Of a stretch of DNA of 64,000 nt, positions 33,312 to 41,846 are shown piece after piece. The position numbers and the translations under genes are program-made. The stretch comes from Larkinella bovis (GTDB taxonomy: Bacteria; Bacteroidota; Bacteroidia; Cytophagales; Spirosomataceae). The notes under the pieces are model-generated. The model ran no database searches and was not told where the DNA came from. It saw nothing but the letters and a program-made list of their open reading frames with translations. Every line of letters starts with the position of its first letter. The stretch's first letter is position 1. The stretch covers positions 124,001-188,000 of the forward strand of contig NZ_JBHSMA010000001.1 in the NCBI RefSeq assembly GCF_042655385.1. Reading direction: 5' to 3'.

Positions 33312-33396
33312 GCGCGAAGCTTGCGAAAAGTGAGCGGGTGGGCCGAACTCCTTCCCGGGTGGCTTGGTTAAAAAGGCACATTAATCAATCACAATC

Positions 33397-34461
33397 ATGT
33401 CCGAGTTGTTCAGTCCGTTAACCATACGAAGTATCCAATTCAAAAACCGGATTGCGGTTTCTCCCATGTGTCAGTATTCCAGCGAAGACGGGTTTGCCAA
33501 CGACTGGCACCTGGTTCATCTGGGGAGCCGGGCCGTGGGTGGGGCGGCTCTGGTGATGACCGAAGCCACGGCGGTTTCGCCCGAAGGCCGGATTTCGCCC
33601 GACGATCTGGGCATCTGGAAGGACGAGCACCTGCCGTTTCTGAAGCGAATTACCACCTTTCTGGAAGCGCATGGGGCAGTGCCCGGTATGCAGCTGGCTC
33701 ACGCGGGTCGGAAAGCCAGCCACGTCCGGCCCTGGGAGGGCGGGAAGATGATTCCGCCGGATGCTGAACGGGGCTGGCAAACCGTCGCACCCAGCCCGGT
33801 TCCGTTTATTCCGACGGAAACAATCCCGCTGGAATTGACCGCCGAAGGCATTGAAAAGGTGATCGCCGATTTTGTGGCTGCGGCTGCGCGGGCACTGGAA
33901 GCCGGTTTTAAAGTGATTGAACTGCATGCGGCCCATGGTTATCTGCTTCACGAATTTCTGTCGCCCCTGAGCAATCAGCGGACGGATCAGTACGGCGGGT
34001 CGTTCGAAAACCGCATCCGGTTTTTGCTCGAATTGCTCGAACGGGTGCAAACCGTCTGGCCGCCGGAGCTTCCGCTGTTTGTCCGGATCTCGGCCACCGA
34101 CTGGACCGAAGGGGGCTGGACGCCCGACGATGCCGTGGCGTTAGCGCGGGTTTTGAAAGCGAAAGGTGTTGATCTGATCGATTGTTCGTCTGGCGGGAAT
34201 GTGGCGGGGGCTAAAATTCCGATCGGTCCCGGTTATCAGGTTCCGTTTGCCGAGAGAGTCAAAAAAGAAAGCGGGATTCTGACCGGTGCCGTGGGCCTGA
34301 TTACCACCGCCGAGCAGGCGAACGGGATCATTGCCAGCGGCCAGGCCGATCTGGTGTTGCTGGCCCGCGAACTGCTGCGCGATCCGTATTTCCCGCTCCA
34401 TGCCGCTCAGCAACTCGAGGCCGAAACCGCCTGGCCGTCGCAGTATCTGCGGGCGAAATGA
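33397..34461 (+). CDS. NADPH dehydrogenase, Old Yellow Enzyme family (YqjM-like)
   Basis: A 354-residue FMN-dependent ene-reductase. The N-terminus FKNRIAVSPMCQYSSEDGF carries the Cys of the YqjM subclass. Other marks are GMQLAHAGRKASHV, FKVIELHAAHGYLLHEFLSP (substrate-binding His pair), NQRTDQYGGSFENR and ADLVLLARELLRDPYF. It reduces activated C=C bonds using NADPH in the cytoplasm, often in response to electrophile or oxidative stress. It stands 85 nt after the glycosidase gene. Confidence 0.94.
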   Translation: MSELFSPLTIRSIQFKNRIAVSPMCQYSSEDGFANDWHLVHLGSRAVGGAALVMTEATAVSPEGRISPDDLGIWKDEHLPFLKRITTFLEAHGAVPGMQLAHAGRKASHVRPWEGGKMIPPDAERGWQTVAPSPVPFIPTETIPLELTAEGIEKVIADFVAAAARALEAGFKVIELHAAHGYLLHEFLSPLSNQRTDQYGGSFENRIRFLLELLERVQTVWPPELPLFVRISATDWTEGGWTPDDAVALARVLKAKGVDLIDCSSGGNVAGAKIPIGPGYQVPFAERVKKESGILTGAVGLITTAEQANGIIASGQADLVLLARELLRDPYFPLHAAQQLEAETAWPSQYLRAK

Positions 34462-34517
34462 AACGATTTGTGGCCGTTTTCGGAAAGCTCAGGTAACGCT
34501 TTTGATCCATCAATTTC

Positions 34518-35351
34518 ATGCAACAGGAGGAACATCAGTGGCTTATTGACATCATAAAGGATCGCTTCCAGAACATGTACGGTCTGGAACTTACCGACGA
34601 ACAGGCTGAACGTATCCATCAGTTCGAAGACGATAAAAATGTTTATTCAGCCACCGACTTTTTTTCGGAATGGGAAGAATGGGATTTTGAATGGGCTTCC
34701 TTCAAAGACATTCTTACGGAACAGCAGTTTGAAACCTATGAAGAAAAACGAAAGGGATTCATTCAGCAAATGGAAACCGGCCTGAAGGAGGCAGACCGTG
34801 CCAGGGCCGTTGAGATTGACTACCACCAGGAATTGATTGGGTATTACGAAAACGAGTTTCTGCCTGATTTCTTCAACGACCGGTTTTTACAGCCGCTTGC
34901 CATTTTGCCGGAAACAAAAACAAAGGTTGATTTTCTAAAGGCCGAATACCGTCGGTATTTGATCGAATACCGCAAACATGTTCTGGTTGGCCATTTCCGG
35001 TATGCCCGCACGTTCCGGCCGAATCTTTTGAGGATTTCCCTTTTGCAACTCAAACTAAATCACCTGTGGCCGGACTATTTTTATTTCAAGCGAAAAATGG
35101 ATGAGTCCACGAAAGCAGTTGCGGAGTACCTGGAAAAGAAAGTGGATTACCTGGACGACCGAACCTACGAATTCGTTCGGAAGAAGTTTGATGCGTTGAC
35201 GGTTTTTAATCAGAAAAACGAAGCAAACTACTTCAGCGACTGGACCGGTTTTCGTTTCACGATTGGGGAAATGCCTCCCGAAGAATTGCGGATTTGCCGG
35301 CTGATGGGTCTCGTATTACTCGATAAAGCTCGCTATGATTGGCGGGAGTAG
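34518..35351 (+). CDS. Hypothetical protein rich in aromatic and acidic residues
   Basis: A 277-residue soluble protein, highly helical and rich in Trp, Tyr, Phe, Glu and Asp (EWEEWDFEWASFKDIL at about 52-67). There is no signal peptide, membrane span or recognisable catalytic motif. Residues 60-115 resemble a long amphipathic helix of an extracytoplasmic-stress sensor type ('LTEQQFETYEEKRKGFI'), but this is only a pattern impression. It starts 56 nt after the Old Yellow Enzyme gene and is followed by a strong terminator. Confidence 0.7.
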   Translation: MQQEEHQWLIDIIKDRFQNMYGLELTDEQAERIHQFEDDKNVYSATDFFSEWEEWDFEWASFKDILTEQQFETYEEKRKGFIQQMETGLKEADRARAVEIDYHQELIGYYENEFLPDFFNDRFLQPLAILPETKTKVDFLKAEYRRYLIEYRKHVLVGHFRYARTFRPNLLRISLLQLKLNHLWPDYFYFKRKMDESTKAVAEYLEKKVDYLDDRTYEFVRKKFDALTVFNQKNEANYFSDWTGFRFTIGEMPPEELRICRLMGLVLLDKARYDWRE

Positions 35352-35411
35352 TTGGCTGGGCTTCCGCTTTTCCTGAAAATCAACACGCTGAAAGACCTTT
35401 CGGACCGTTCA

Positions 35412-35443
35412 AAAAAACGAATCTCTGCGGGTTCGTTTTTTTT
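35412..35443 (+). terminator. Intrinsic terminator
   Basis: AAAAAACGAA (35412-35421) pairs with TTCGTTTTTT (35432-35441) around a 10-nt loop and ends in eight T. It follows the hypothetical gene ending at 35351; the A tract could also allow function on the opposite strand. Confidence 0.85.
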
Positions 35444-35512
35444 GTGTAGAATTGGGTCTGTAAATCTTAAAACCCTTCATGCGACGGTTTTATAACGGTC
35501 GGGAGCTAGCAC

Positions 35513-36496
35513 ATGGGACTTTTTGACTTTATCCGCAATGAATTTATCGAAGTTATCGACTGGGTCGATACCTCGAACGATACGGTAATCTGGAAGTTTC
35601 CGGACAACGGTAACAATATCAAATACGGGGCGCAACTGACCGTTCGCGAATCGCAGGTGGCGGTTTTTATGAACGAAGGCCGGATTGCGGATATCTATCA
35701 GCCGGGCCGTTACGAGCTGACGACCCAGAACATGCCGATCATGACCACGCTGCGATCGTGGAAAATGGGGTTCGAGTCGCCGTTCAAAGTCGATATTTAT
35801 TTTGTGTCGACCAGGCAGTTTACCAACCTGAAGTGGGGAACGCAAAATCCGTTCATTGTCCGCGATCCCGAACTGAAGCAGGTGCGCGTCCGGGCCTTCG
35901 GCGTGTTTGCCCTGCGGGTGACGGATGGGGGAAAATTCATCAAGGAGTTTGCTGGAACCACGCCCATTGTCCGGATCGGCGACGTAGAAGACCAGCTTCG
36001 GTCGGCCATCGTGACCAACTTTACCGACACCATCGGCGAAGCCGGGATTTCAGTGTATGACCTCTCCCGGAATTACAAGGAAATTGGGGATAAACTTCTG
36101 CCCCTGCTCCAGAACGACTTTACGGGTTACGGCCTGGAACTGACCAAGTTTTACGTCGAAAACACGAGCCTACCGCCCGAAGTCGAAGCGTTCCTGGACA
36201 AAACAACCCAGATGAACATGGTGGGCGACATGGCGCGTTTTCAACAGTTTCAGGCCGGTATTGCGCTGGAAGATGCCGCCGAGAGCGGGGGAGCCGGGGG
36301 GGCTGCGGTTTTGCTGGGCGGGTTGGGCAATTTCATGCAGAACACGAGTGCCGCCAATGCGCCCCAGCCGGCCCCGAAAGAAGATAAAGCCGAGGTCATG
36401 AACCTGCTCAAGCAACTCGGTGAACTGAAAGCCGCCGGCATTCTGACCGACGAAGAATTCAACGCCAAAAAAGCCGAACTGTTAGCCCGACTATAA
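35513..36496 (+). CDS. SPFH-domain protein, YdjI-like (virion core protein family)
   Basis: A 327-residue protein of the SPFH/Band 7-like YdjI family. The N-terminus (MGLFDFIRNEFIEVIDWVD) and the SPFH core (GRYELTTQNMPIMTTLRSWK, FGVFALRVTDGGKFIKEF, LTKFYVENTSLPPEVEAFLD) are characteristic. A Gly/Ala-rich linker (ESGGAGGAAVLLGGLG) leads to a short C-terminal SHOCT motif (LKQLGELKAAGILTDEEFNA and following KKAELL). It forms an operon with a zinc-ribbon protein 82 nt downstream, the partner found in Bacillus YdjG-YdjI. There the pair recruits PspA in membrane stress; no pspA lies here. Confidence 0.9.
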   Translation: MGLFDFIRNEFIEVIDWVDTSNDTVIWKFPDNGNNIKYGAQLTVRESQVAVFMNEGRIADIYQPGRYELTTQNMPIMTTLRSWKMGFESPFKVDIYFVSTRQFTNLKWGTQNPFIVRDPELKQVRVRAFGVFALRVTDGGKFIKEFAGTTPIVRIGDVEDQLRSAIVTNFTDTIGEAGISVYDLSRNYKEIGDKLLPLLQNDFTGYGLELTKFYVENTSLPPEVEAFLDKTTQMNMVGDMARFQQFQAGIALEDAAESGGAGGAAVLLGGLGNFMQNTSAANAPQPAPKEDKAEVMNLLKQLGELKAAGILTDEEFNAKKAELLARL

Positions 36497-36505
36497 GGCA
36501 AAGCC

Positions 36506-36575
36506 GGAGAGGAGAAAGGGGAAAGGATAAACACTTCCCGTTCGTCCTTTCCTGTTTTTCGCCCTTTCTTCCGTT
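36506..36575 (+). repeat. Purine/pyrimidine hairpin with 7-nt-period arms
   Basis: Between the SPFH and zinc-ribbon genes. GGAAAGGA (36520-36527) pairs with TCCTTTCC around a 17-nt loop; outer GAGAAAGGG-type and CCCTTTCTT-type arms pair imperfectly. Heptads such as AAAGGGG, AAAGGAT are visible. The minus-strand word CGGAAGAAAGG also occurs at 41742-41752. Confidence 0.5.
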
Positions 36576-36578
36576 CCA

Positions 36579-37679
36579 ATGCAATCTCCCTCCGAACTTT
36601 CCGATCTGGTCCGGGCGCCGTGTAAAACCTGCGGGGCGCAGTTAAAATTTTCGGCCGAAAAACAGAAGCTTAGCTGCGATTATTGCGGCAATACGGAAGA
36701 TATTCTGTTTACCAAAAACAACCTGCACGAAAATCCCCTCACCTTTCGGGTGGAGGACCGCCAGTTACCCAACGCGCCGACGGAAGAAAAACGGCTGTTT
36801 ACCTGCCAGAACTGCGGGGCCAAAACGATGGTGAATTTTGATGCGCCGACCATCAGCTGCGCTTTTTGTAATTCTAAAAACGTTAACCCCGACGCCCAGA
36901 AAACCCGGCTGATCGAACCCGCTGGGCTGTTACCATTTCGGATTTCGAAGCCGCAGGCCTTGCAACGGTTCAAGAGCTGGGTGGGTGATAGCTGGCTGTC
37001 GCCGTCGGATCTGTCGGCGGGAGCCATGCTCGACAACCTGCACGGGATGTATATACCGTTCTGGACCTTCGATGCGCAGGCGTATTCGGAGTATTCGGGC
37101 GAAGCCGGTTTTTATTATTACGTGCCGGTACAGGTGCGCGACGCGAACGGAAAGATCGTGACGCAACAGCAGCAACGCGTCCGCTGGGAATACCGCCGGG
37201 GTTCGCACCAGGCGTTTTACGACGATATGCTCGAAATGGCGTCGCGGAAACTGTCGCAGCGGGAAAGCCAGGTGCAGGAAACCAGCCGGTTTAACCTGCA
37301 GGAGGTGGTCGATTACGATCCGCGCATCATGCTGGGCTGGGAGGCTGAGGTCTACAGCATCGATTTGGCCGAAAGTGCCCGCAAAGCCGAAGCGCAGATC
37401 CGAAACCGGGAAGAAAATGCCTGTGCCTCTCAGTTGGGCGGGGATACGCAGCGGAACCTGAACGTCGATACCACGCTGACCAACCAGACGTTCAAACACA
37501 TTCTGTTGCCGCTCTGGATCTGTACCTATGTGTACAACAGCAAGCAGTACCGTTTCCTGGTCAACGGGCAAACCGGTCAGATTGCGGGAGAACGCCCCAA
37601 ATCGGCCTGGAAAATAGCGATGCTGGTAGGCGGATTTCTCCTCTTGATCCTGTTCTTCTACTGGCTCGGGAAACGATAA
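36579..37679 (+). CDS. TFIIB-type zinc-ribbon membrane protein (YdjG-like)
   Basis: A 366-residue protein. Two zinc ribbons lie in the N-terminus: CKTCGAQLKFS with CDYCGNTE, and CQNCGAKTMVN with CAFCNSKN (within residues 15-105). A central mixed domain follows (HGMYIPFWTFDAQAYSEYSG, a hallmark of this family). One C-terminal membrane helix ends the protein (IAMLVGGFLLLILFFYWLGK). It pairs with the SPFH protein upstream, as YdjG with YdjI in Bacillus, where they form a membrane scaffold. The function here is by analogy. Confidence 0.88.
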   Translation: MQSPSELSDLVRAPCKTCGAQLKFSAEKQKLSCDYCGNTEDILFTKNNLHENPLTFRVEDRQLPNAPTEEKRLFTCQNCGAKTMVNFDAPTISCAFCNSKNVNPDAQKTRLIEPAGLLPFRISKPQALQRFKSWVGDSWLSPSDLSAGAMLDNLHGMYIPFWTFDAQAYSEYSGEAGFYYYVPVQVRDANGKIVTQQQQRVRWEYRRGSHQAFYDDMLEMASRKLSQRESQVQETSRFNLQEVVDYDPRIMLGWEAEVYSIDLAESARKAEAQIRNREENACASQLGGDTQRNLNVDTTLTNQTFKHILLPLWICTYVYNSKQYRFLVNGQTGQIAGERPKSAWKIAMLVGGFLLLILFFYWLGKR

Positions 37680-37903
37680 AATGCGCCTTCTGAAGGGTGT
37701 CTTTTCAAATAATTGATCATTTATTCATACCAACAGTATGCGCGAAGAGACGGAAAATATTTTTGCCATTCCGTCATTTCTGATCGCCCGGTTGTTCCTA
37801 TAAATGGTTAATTTTGCAGGCTCGGCGAACATTGTTTTCTGTAAAAGAATCAATAATAAGCTGATTTGTAGAGTTTTGCACAATTTGAAAAGGTCAACTA
37901 TCC
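37680..37903. promoter_or_regulatory. Leader region of the ABC ATPase with several -7 boxes
   Basis: AT-rich 224-bp gap. Exact TAnnTTTG matches occur at 37758-37765 (TATTTTTG) and 37809-37816 (TAATTTTG); neither has a TTGG box at 19-nt spacing. A short CCTTC/GAAGG hairpin follows the previous stop. Which box is used cannot be told. Confidence 0.4.
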
Positions 37904-38905
37904 TTGCTTGAAGCAATCCAACTTGTAAAGTCTTTCGGGGACGTGACAGCCGTTCGGGGTGTTTCGTTGGTCATAAAACCGGGTGAGGTAGTCGGATTGA
38001 TTGGAGCCAGTGGGTCGGGAAAGAGTACCTTGCTGAATCTGCTGGCCGGTTTGGTCGATGCAACGGAAGGCGTCGTTAAACTCAATGGCGAACGGGTGAA
38101 AGGCCCCTCGGAGCAATTGGTTCCGGGACATGCTCATATCAAGCTGGTGCATCAGGAGTACCAGCTCATGCCGAATGTTTCCATTCGGGAAAATATTTCA
38201 TACGCGCTTCGGTTTTACGAAAAACGGTACCAGGATTTCCGGGTTGAGCAATTGATTCGTCTGTGCCGCCTGGAGTCGGTGCAGCACCGTGTGCCCCGGC
38301 AGGTGTCGGGCGGAGAAAAGCAGCGGACGGCCATTGCCCGCGCCATTGCCGAAAAACCAGCGGTTCTGTTGCTCGACGAACCGTTCAGCCACCTCGATCT
38401 GCCCAACCGGGAACTGATTCGGAGTATGTTGCTGGATCTGGTACGGAATGAAAAAACCGCCTGTCTGTTCGTGACGCACGATTCGATGGATGCCCTCTCT
38501 ATCTCGAACCGCATCGGAATTTTGCAGGAAGGCCAGCTGGTGCAGATGGGCGCCCCGATGGATGTTTACCGCCGTCCCTACAATGCGTACGTCGCGCAGA
38601 TGACCGGCCCGGCCAATCTGGTTCGGGCGAAGCATTTGCCCTTAATGGGCATTATTCACGCGTATCAGCCCAACGCCCTGGCCTGCATTCGTCCCGAACA
38701 TATTCGGTTGAGCGATCGCGGCCGCTTCGGCGGAACCGTGCGCCATGTGTTCTTCAAGGGGGCGTATTGTGAAGTGGAGGTCGAAATGAATCGGTTTGTG
38801 AATTTGACGTTCCTCGCTCCCTCCAACGAAAAAATCAAAGTGGGGGATGTTCTGGGGCTGGAAATGGCTCCGGATGCGGTTCACTGGATGCGGGGTTCGT
38901 CCTAG
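37904..38905 (+). CDS. ABC transporter ATP-binding protein with TOBE domain (PotA/CysA-like)
   Basis: A 333-residue ATPase subunit. Walker A is GASGSGKST, signature VSGGEKQRTAIARAIA, Walker B VLLLDEPFSHLDL, and the switch His is in VTHDSMDALS. The C-terminal 90 residues look like a TOBE/OB domain (ACIRPEHIRLSDRGRFGGTV), as in polyamine, sulfate, molybdate or iron importers. The only usable start is TTG at 37904, since a stop lies six codons upstream. No permease or binding protein is next to it, so it is an orphan ATPase here. It overlaps the opposing gene by 4 nt. Confidence 0.9.
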   Translation: MLEAIQLVKSFGDVTAVRGVSLVIKPGEVVGLIGASGSGKSTLLNLLAGLVDATEGVVKLNGERVKGPSEQLVPGHAHIKLVHQEYQLMPNVSIRENISYALRFYEKRYQDFRVEQLIRLCRLESVQHRVPRQVSGGEKQRTAIARAIAEKPAVLLLDEPFSHLDLPNRELIRSMLLDLVRNEKTACLFVTHDSMDALSISNRIGILQEGQLVQMGAPMDVYRRPYNAYVAQMTGPANLVRAKHLPLMGIIHAYQPNALACIRPEHIRLSDRGRFGGTVRHVFFKGAYCEVEVEMNRFVNLTFLAPSNEKIKVGDVLGLEMAPDAVHWMRGSS

Positions 38906-39597
38906 TCGTCGGATTTTTTCTGGTTGGAAACGACGGTTTGCGGATTACCCCGGTGCGACACATCGGCTCCCCCGCGCGTTGTCTTTTCCAGTCGTTTGGT
39001 AACGGTGATGGAAGCATCGCTGGCACCCGATGCCCGGATAATGGCTTCTTCGGCGGTCAGGTCATACCCCGATAAATCGGAAGCGCCCGAAATCTCCACG
39101 TCCAGCAGCCGGGTTCTCCCCCGTAGTTTTGTGTCCGAGGCCCCGGACGCTTTCAGCCGGATGCGGTTGGCCGTTATGTCCTTCATCGAAAGATCAGCCG
39201 CGCCGGAGAGATTAATTTCCAGATCCTGACTATCGAATGAATCGTTTACGTCAGCATCCGACGCGCCGGACAGTGTAATGCCGCGTAAAGCCGGCATGGT
39301 AATGATCAGGCGTGGCGACCGCCGGTTTTTGCCCGGAAGCCATTGCCCGGCCGGTCGGTTGAAGCGGGCGGTCAGGACGCCGTTTTCGCTATTGATCGAT
39401 AGGTAGTCGGTTTCGCCGGGCGAAAGGTCGGCCACCACCTCGAAACTCCCTTTTCGGACTTCCACATCAATGGCATTGGCCACATCGATACGGTCGAACG
39501 ACTTGATCTTGAATTGCTTCGTAACGGATTGAGCCTGAGAGTTACCCACGGTTACGGCCACAAACAGGACAAAAAAATAAAACGATGGGGTACGCAT
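38902..39597 (-). CDS. Exported DUF2807 (head GIN domain) protein
   Basis: A 231-residue exported protein from the ATG at 39597 (signal peptide MRTPSFYFFVLFVAVTVGNS). The DUF2807 fold is a beta-solenoid of short repeats; here the signature SGASD/SGAAD recurs at least five times (TLSGASDADVN, NLSGAADLSMKD, KASGASDTKLRG, ISGASDLSGYD, RASGASDASIT). The opening FKIKSFDRIDVANAIDVEVR is typical. Function unknown; such proteins are abundant in Bacteroidota envelopes. Confidence 0.9.
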   Translation of the reverse strand: MRTPSFYFFVLFVAVTVGNSQAQSVTKQFKIKSFDRIDVANAIDVEVRKGSFEVVADLSPGETDYLSINSENGVLTARFNRPAGQWLPGKNRRSPRLIITMPALRGITLSGASDADVNDSFDSQDLEINLSGAADLSMKDITANRIRLKASGASDTKLRGRTRLLDVEISGASDLSGYDLTAEEAIIRASGASDASITVTKRLEKTTRGGADVSHRGNPQTVVSNQKKSDD

Positions 39598-39662
39598 GTT
39601 CGGTATCGAGTTGGGGTTGGTGCTCAGAAGATGCAAACTTTCGGCCGAAAGTTGCACCGGTT

Positions 39663-41045
39663 TTATTTTCTTTTTTGCCACGGAACCGAGCCGCTTTGCC
39701 GGATATGCTCCATCAACAGACGGGTTAATTCGGCGGCTTTGGTTTTTTCCTTCCCGGCCAGATCGGTCGTTTCCTTCGGATCGTCCTGCAGGTTGTATAA
39801 CTCGTACGGCGAGAACGGACTGGCCTGTAACAATTTCCAGTGGCCCAGCCGAACGGCCTGCGTGGTCAGGCCTTTGAAGGCGTCGCTGCCTTCGCGCCGG
39901 ATGAAAAACAGCGGCCGTTGCCGGAGGCTTTCCAGGGCCGGATCGTCCGGTTTTTCGTTCAGTAACAGGCTGACCAGCGATTTCCCGTCGATCGGTGCCG
40001 TCGCTTTCCGACCGGCCAGCTCCAGAAACGTGGGCAACCAGTCGATGAGTTGCAGCCGTTCGTCCGACACCCGACCCGGTTTGATGTGATTCGCCCAGAC
40101 GACCCCCGCCGGAATCCGGATGCCGCCTTCGTACATGGTTCCCTTAAAGGCCCGCACGGGACCATTATTCGCCTTGGCGGGTCCCCAGCCGCCGTTATCG
40201 CTCGTAAAAACGATCAGCGTGTTTTGCAATTGGCCGTTGGCTTTCAGGGTGGCCAGCAGCCGCCCGATGCTGGCGTCCAGGTGTTCGATCAGCGCCACCA
40301 GCCGCGCCCGCGTCGGATCAAGGGCCGGTTCGCGGTGCCGGACTTTTTCCAGCCACTCGGCGGGTGGTTGCAGCGGGTTGTGCGGAGCGTTGTAGGCGAG
40401 GTACAGAAAAAACGGATTGGCCTTGCCTTTACGGGTATTCACGTACCGGATGGCACCGTCCGTAAACACATCCGTAGCGTGGCCGGGCGGATCGGTAATC
40501 TGCCGGTTATGACGCATGAAATTATGCCGGTTCCGCCGTTTGGTATAATAATCGTCCATCATGTCGCCCAGAAAACCGTCGAATTCCAGGAAACCGTGTT
40601 CGTTGGGGGTGTTCGGCGATTCCAGACCCAAATGCCATTTGCCGACCAACGCCGTGTGGTAACCGGCCTGTTGCAGGTAATCGGGCAGGAGGGGCCCGGG
40701 CGCCAGATACCCCCAGCTATCGGTCGAATCATCCCGGATGACGCCCGGCACCCCCATCTGTTCCGGCCAGCGCCCCGACAGCAGCGACGCCCGGCTGGGC
40801 GAGCAAACCGGGCTGTTGGCGTAGAAACTGGTAAACCGCAGGCCGGCCCGCAGCAGACTGTCGATGGTCGGCGTTTTCAAATCGGTGGCCCCGTAAGCGG
40901 AAAGGTCGCCCCAGCCCAGATCGTCGGCCAGGATGAAAACGATATTAGGCTTTGGTGCCGGGGCGTTCGGGGAATGGGGAACGAGCGAAACGCTGATTCC
41001 GGCCAGCAGCAGCGTGCCTGCCAAAATAAAAGGGTGGTATTTCAT
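39663..41045 (-). CDS. Exported sulfatase (arylsulfatase family)
   Basis: A 460-residue sulfatase from the ATG at 41045, which opens an exported N-terminus (MKYHPFILAGTLLLAGISVS). KPNIVFILADDLGWGD carries the calcium-binding Asp pair, and VCSPSRASLLSGR the C-x-P-S-R motif whose Cys is converted to formylglycine. HLGLESPNTPNEHGF and FTSDNGGWG provide further metal and active-site residues. It removes sulfate esters from glycans or small molecules in the periplasm. No maturase or polysaccharide locus lies nearby; a long antisense frame across it (40050-41099) is a shadow. Confidence 0.93.
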   Translation of the reverse strand: MKYHPFILAGTLLLAGISVSLVPHSPNAPAPKPNIVFILADDLGWGDLSAYGATDLKTPTIDSLLRAGLRFTSFYANSPVCSPSRASLLSGRWPEQMGVPGVIRDDSTDSWGYLAPGPLLPDYLQQAGYHTALVGKWHLGLESPNTPNEHGFLEFDGFLGDMMDDYYTKRRNRHNFMRHNRQITDPPGHATDVFTDGAIRYVNTRKGKANPFFLYLAYNAPHNPLQPPAEWLEKVRHREPALDPTRARLVALIEHLDASIGRLLATLKANGQLQNTLIVFTSDNGGWGPAKANNGPVRAFKGTMYEGGIRIPAGVVWANHIKPGRVSDERLQLIDWLPTFLELAGRKATAPIDGKSLVSLLLNEKPDDPALESLRQRPLFFIRREGSDAFKGLTTQAVRLGHWKLLQASPFSPYELYNLQDDPKETTDLAGKEKTKAAELTRLLMEHIRQSGSVPWQKRK

Positions 41046-41096
41046 AAAGGCTACGGAAAGCCGCTGGAACACATGAGGCATCGGCCGCAAATTCCG

Positions 41097-41104
41097 TAAC
41101 TTTG
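41097..41104 (+). promoter_or_regulatory. -7 promoter box (TAACTTTG) for queE
   Basis: Exact TAnnTTTG, ending 4 nt before the first ATG (41109). Transcription would then start at or just after that ATG, which favours either leaderless translation or the second ATG at 41139. Confidence 0.6.
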
Positions 41105-41108
41105 TGGC

Positions 41109-41741
41109 ATGAATCAAGTGCTGGATCAACAAACGGATATGATTAACCGGCTTCCGGTGATGGAAGCGTTCTATACCCTGCAGGGCGAGGGAGCGCATAC
41201 GGGGAAAGCGGCCTATTTCATCCGGCTCGGCGGCTGCGATGTGGGTTGTCACTGGTGCGACGTCAAGGAGTCGTGGGATGCGGATGTTCATCCGAAACGG
41301 ACCATTCCCGAAATGGTGGAACAGGCTTTGCAGTATCCCGGTCGAATGGCCGTTATCACGGGGGGAGAACCGCTCATGCACGACCTGACCGACCTGACCC
41401 TGGCCTTAAAAAAAGCCGGTTTTCGCACCAATATCGAAACCTCGGGCGTTTACCCGGTCAGTGGCGAATGGGACTGGATTTGCTTTTCACCCAAGAAATT
41501 CAAGGAACCGCATCCGGGTATTTTTCAACGGGCCGATGAACTGAAAGTAATCGTGTACAACAGAAGCGATTTTGCGTTTGCGGAGTCCTTTGTCGAATTG
41601 CTGCAACCGCAGTGTAAATTGTTTTTACAACCGGAGTGGAGCCGATCCAATGAAATGCTACCTCTTATCGTTGAGTATGTAAAACAGCATCCGCAATGGC
41701 ACGTTTCGTTGCAAACACACAAGTACATGGATATTCCGTAA
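41109..41741 (+). CDS. queE: 7-carboxy-7-deazaguanine synthase QueE
   Basis: A radical-SAM enzyme, 210 residues, converting 6-carboxy-tetrahydropterin to 7-carboxy-7-deazaguanine in queuosine (preQ0) synthesis. The substrate opening LPVMEAFYTLQGEGAHTGKA and the cluster motif C-DVG-C-HW-C (RLGGCDVGCHWCDVKESW) are clear; TGGEPLMHD binds S-adenosylmethionine. The first ATG (41109) lies at the predicted transcription start, so the ATG at 41139 (MINRLPVMEAF) may be the true start, giving 200 residues. No other queuosine gene is adjacent. Confidence 0.93.
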   Translation: MNQVLDQQTDMINRLPVMEAFYTLQGEGAHTGKAAYFIRLGGCDVGCHWCDVKESWDADVHPKRTIPEMVEQALQYPGRMAVITGGEPLMHDLTDLTLALKKAGFRTNIETSGVYPVSGEWDWICFSPKKFKEPHPGIFQRADELKVIVYNRSDFAFAESFVELLQPQCKLFLQPEWSRSNEMLPLIVEYVKQHPQWHVSLQTHKYMDIP

Positions 41742-41846
41742 CGGAAGAAAGGACGAAAGGGGGGAAGGATGACCGGATGGGAGGCATCCGGTTAATCCGC
41801 CTGCTGTTCTTCCTTTTCTTGTTTCCTCCTTTCCTTCTTTCTTCCG
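41741..41846 (+). repeat. Inverted repeat spanning the queE stop and the next signal-peptide codons
   Basis: The left arm begins at the queE stop (AACGGAAGAAAG from 41741). The right arm ends near 41846 (CTTTCTTCCGTT) inside the signal-peptide codons of the next gene. Ungapped identity of left arm and complement of right arm is high over about 28 nt. An inner hairpin ACCGGATG/CATCCGGT (41772-41779 with 41785-41792) contains the start ATG at 41777. Confidence 0.6.

Noticed and set aside
40050..41099. Long open frame (349 codons) on the plus strand
   Set aside because: It is antisense to the well-supported sulfatase gene and has arginine/glycine/proline-rich, domain-free translation.
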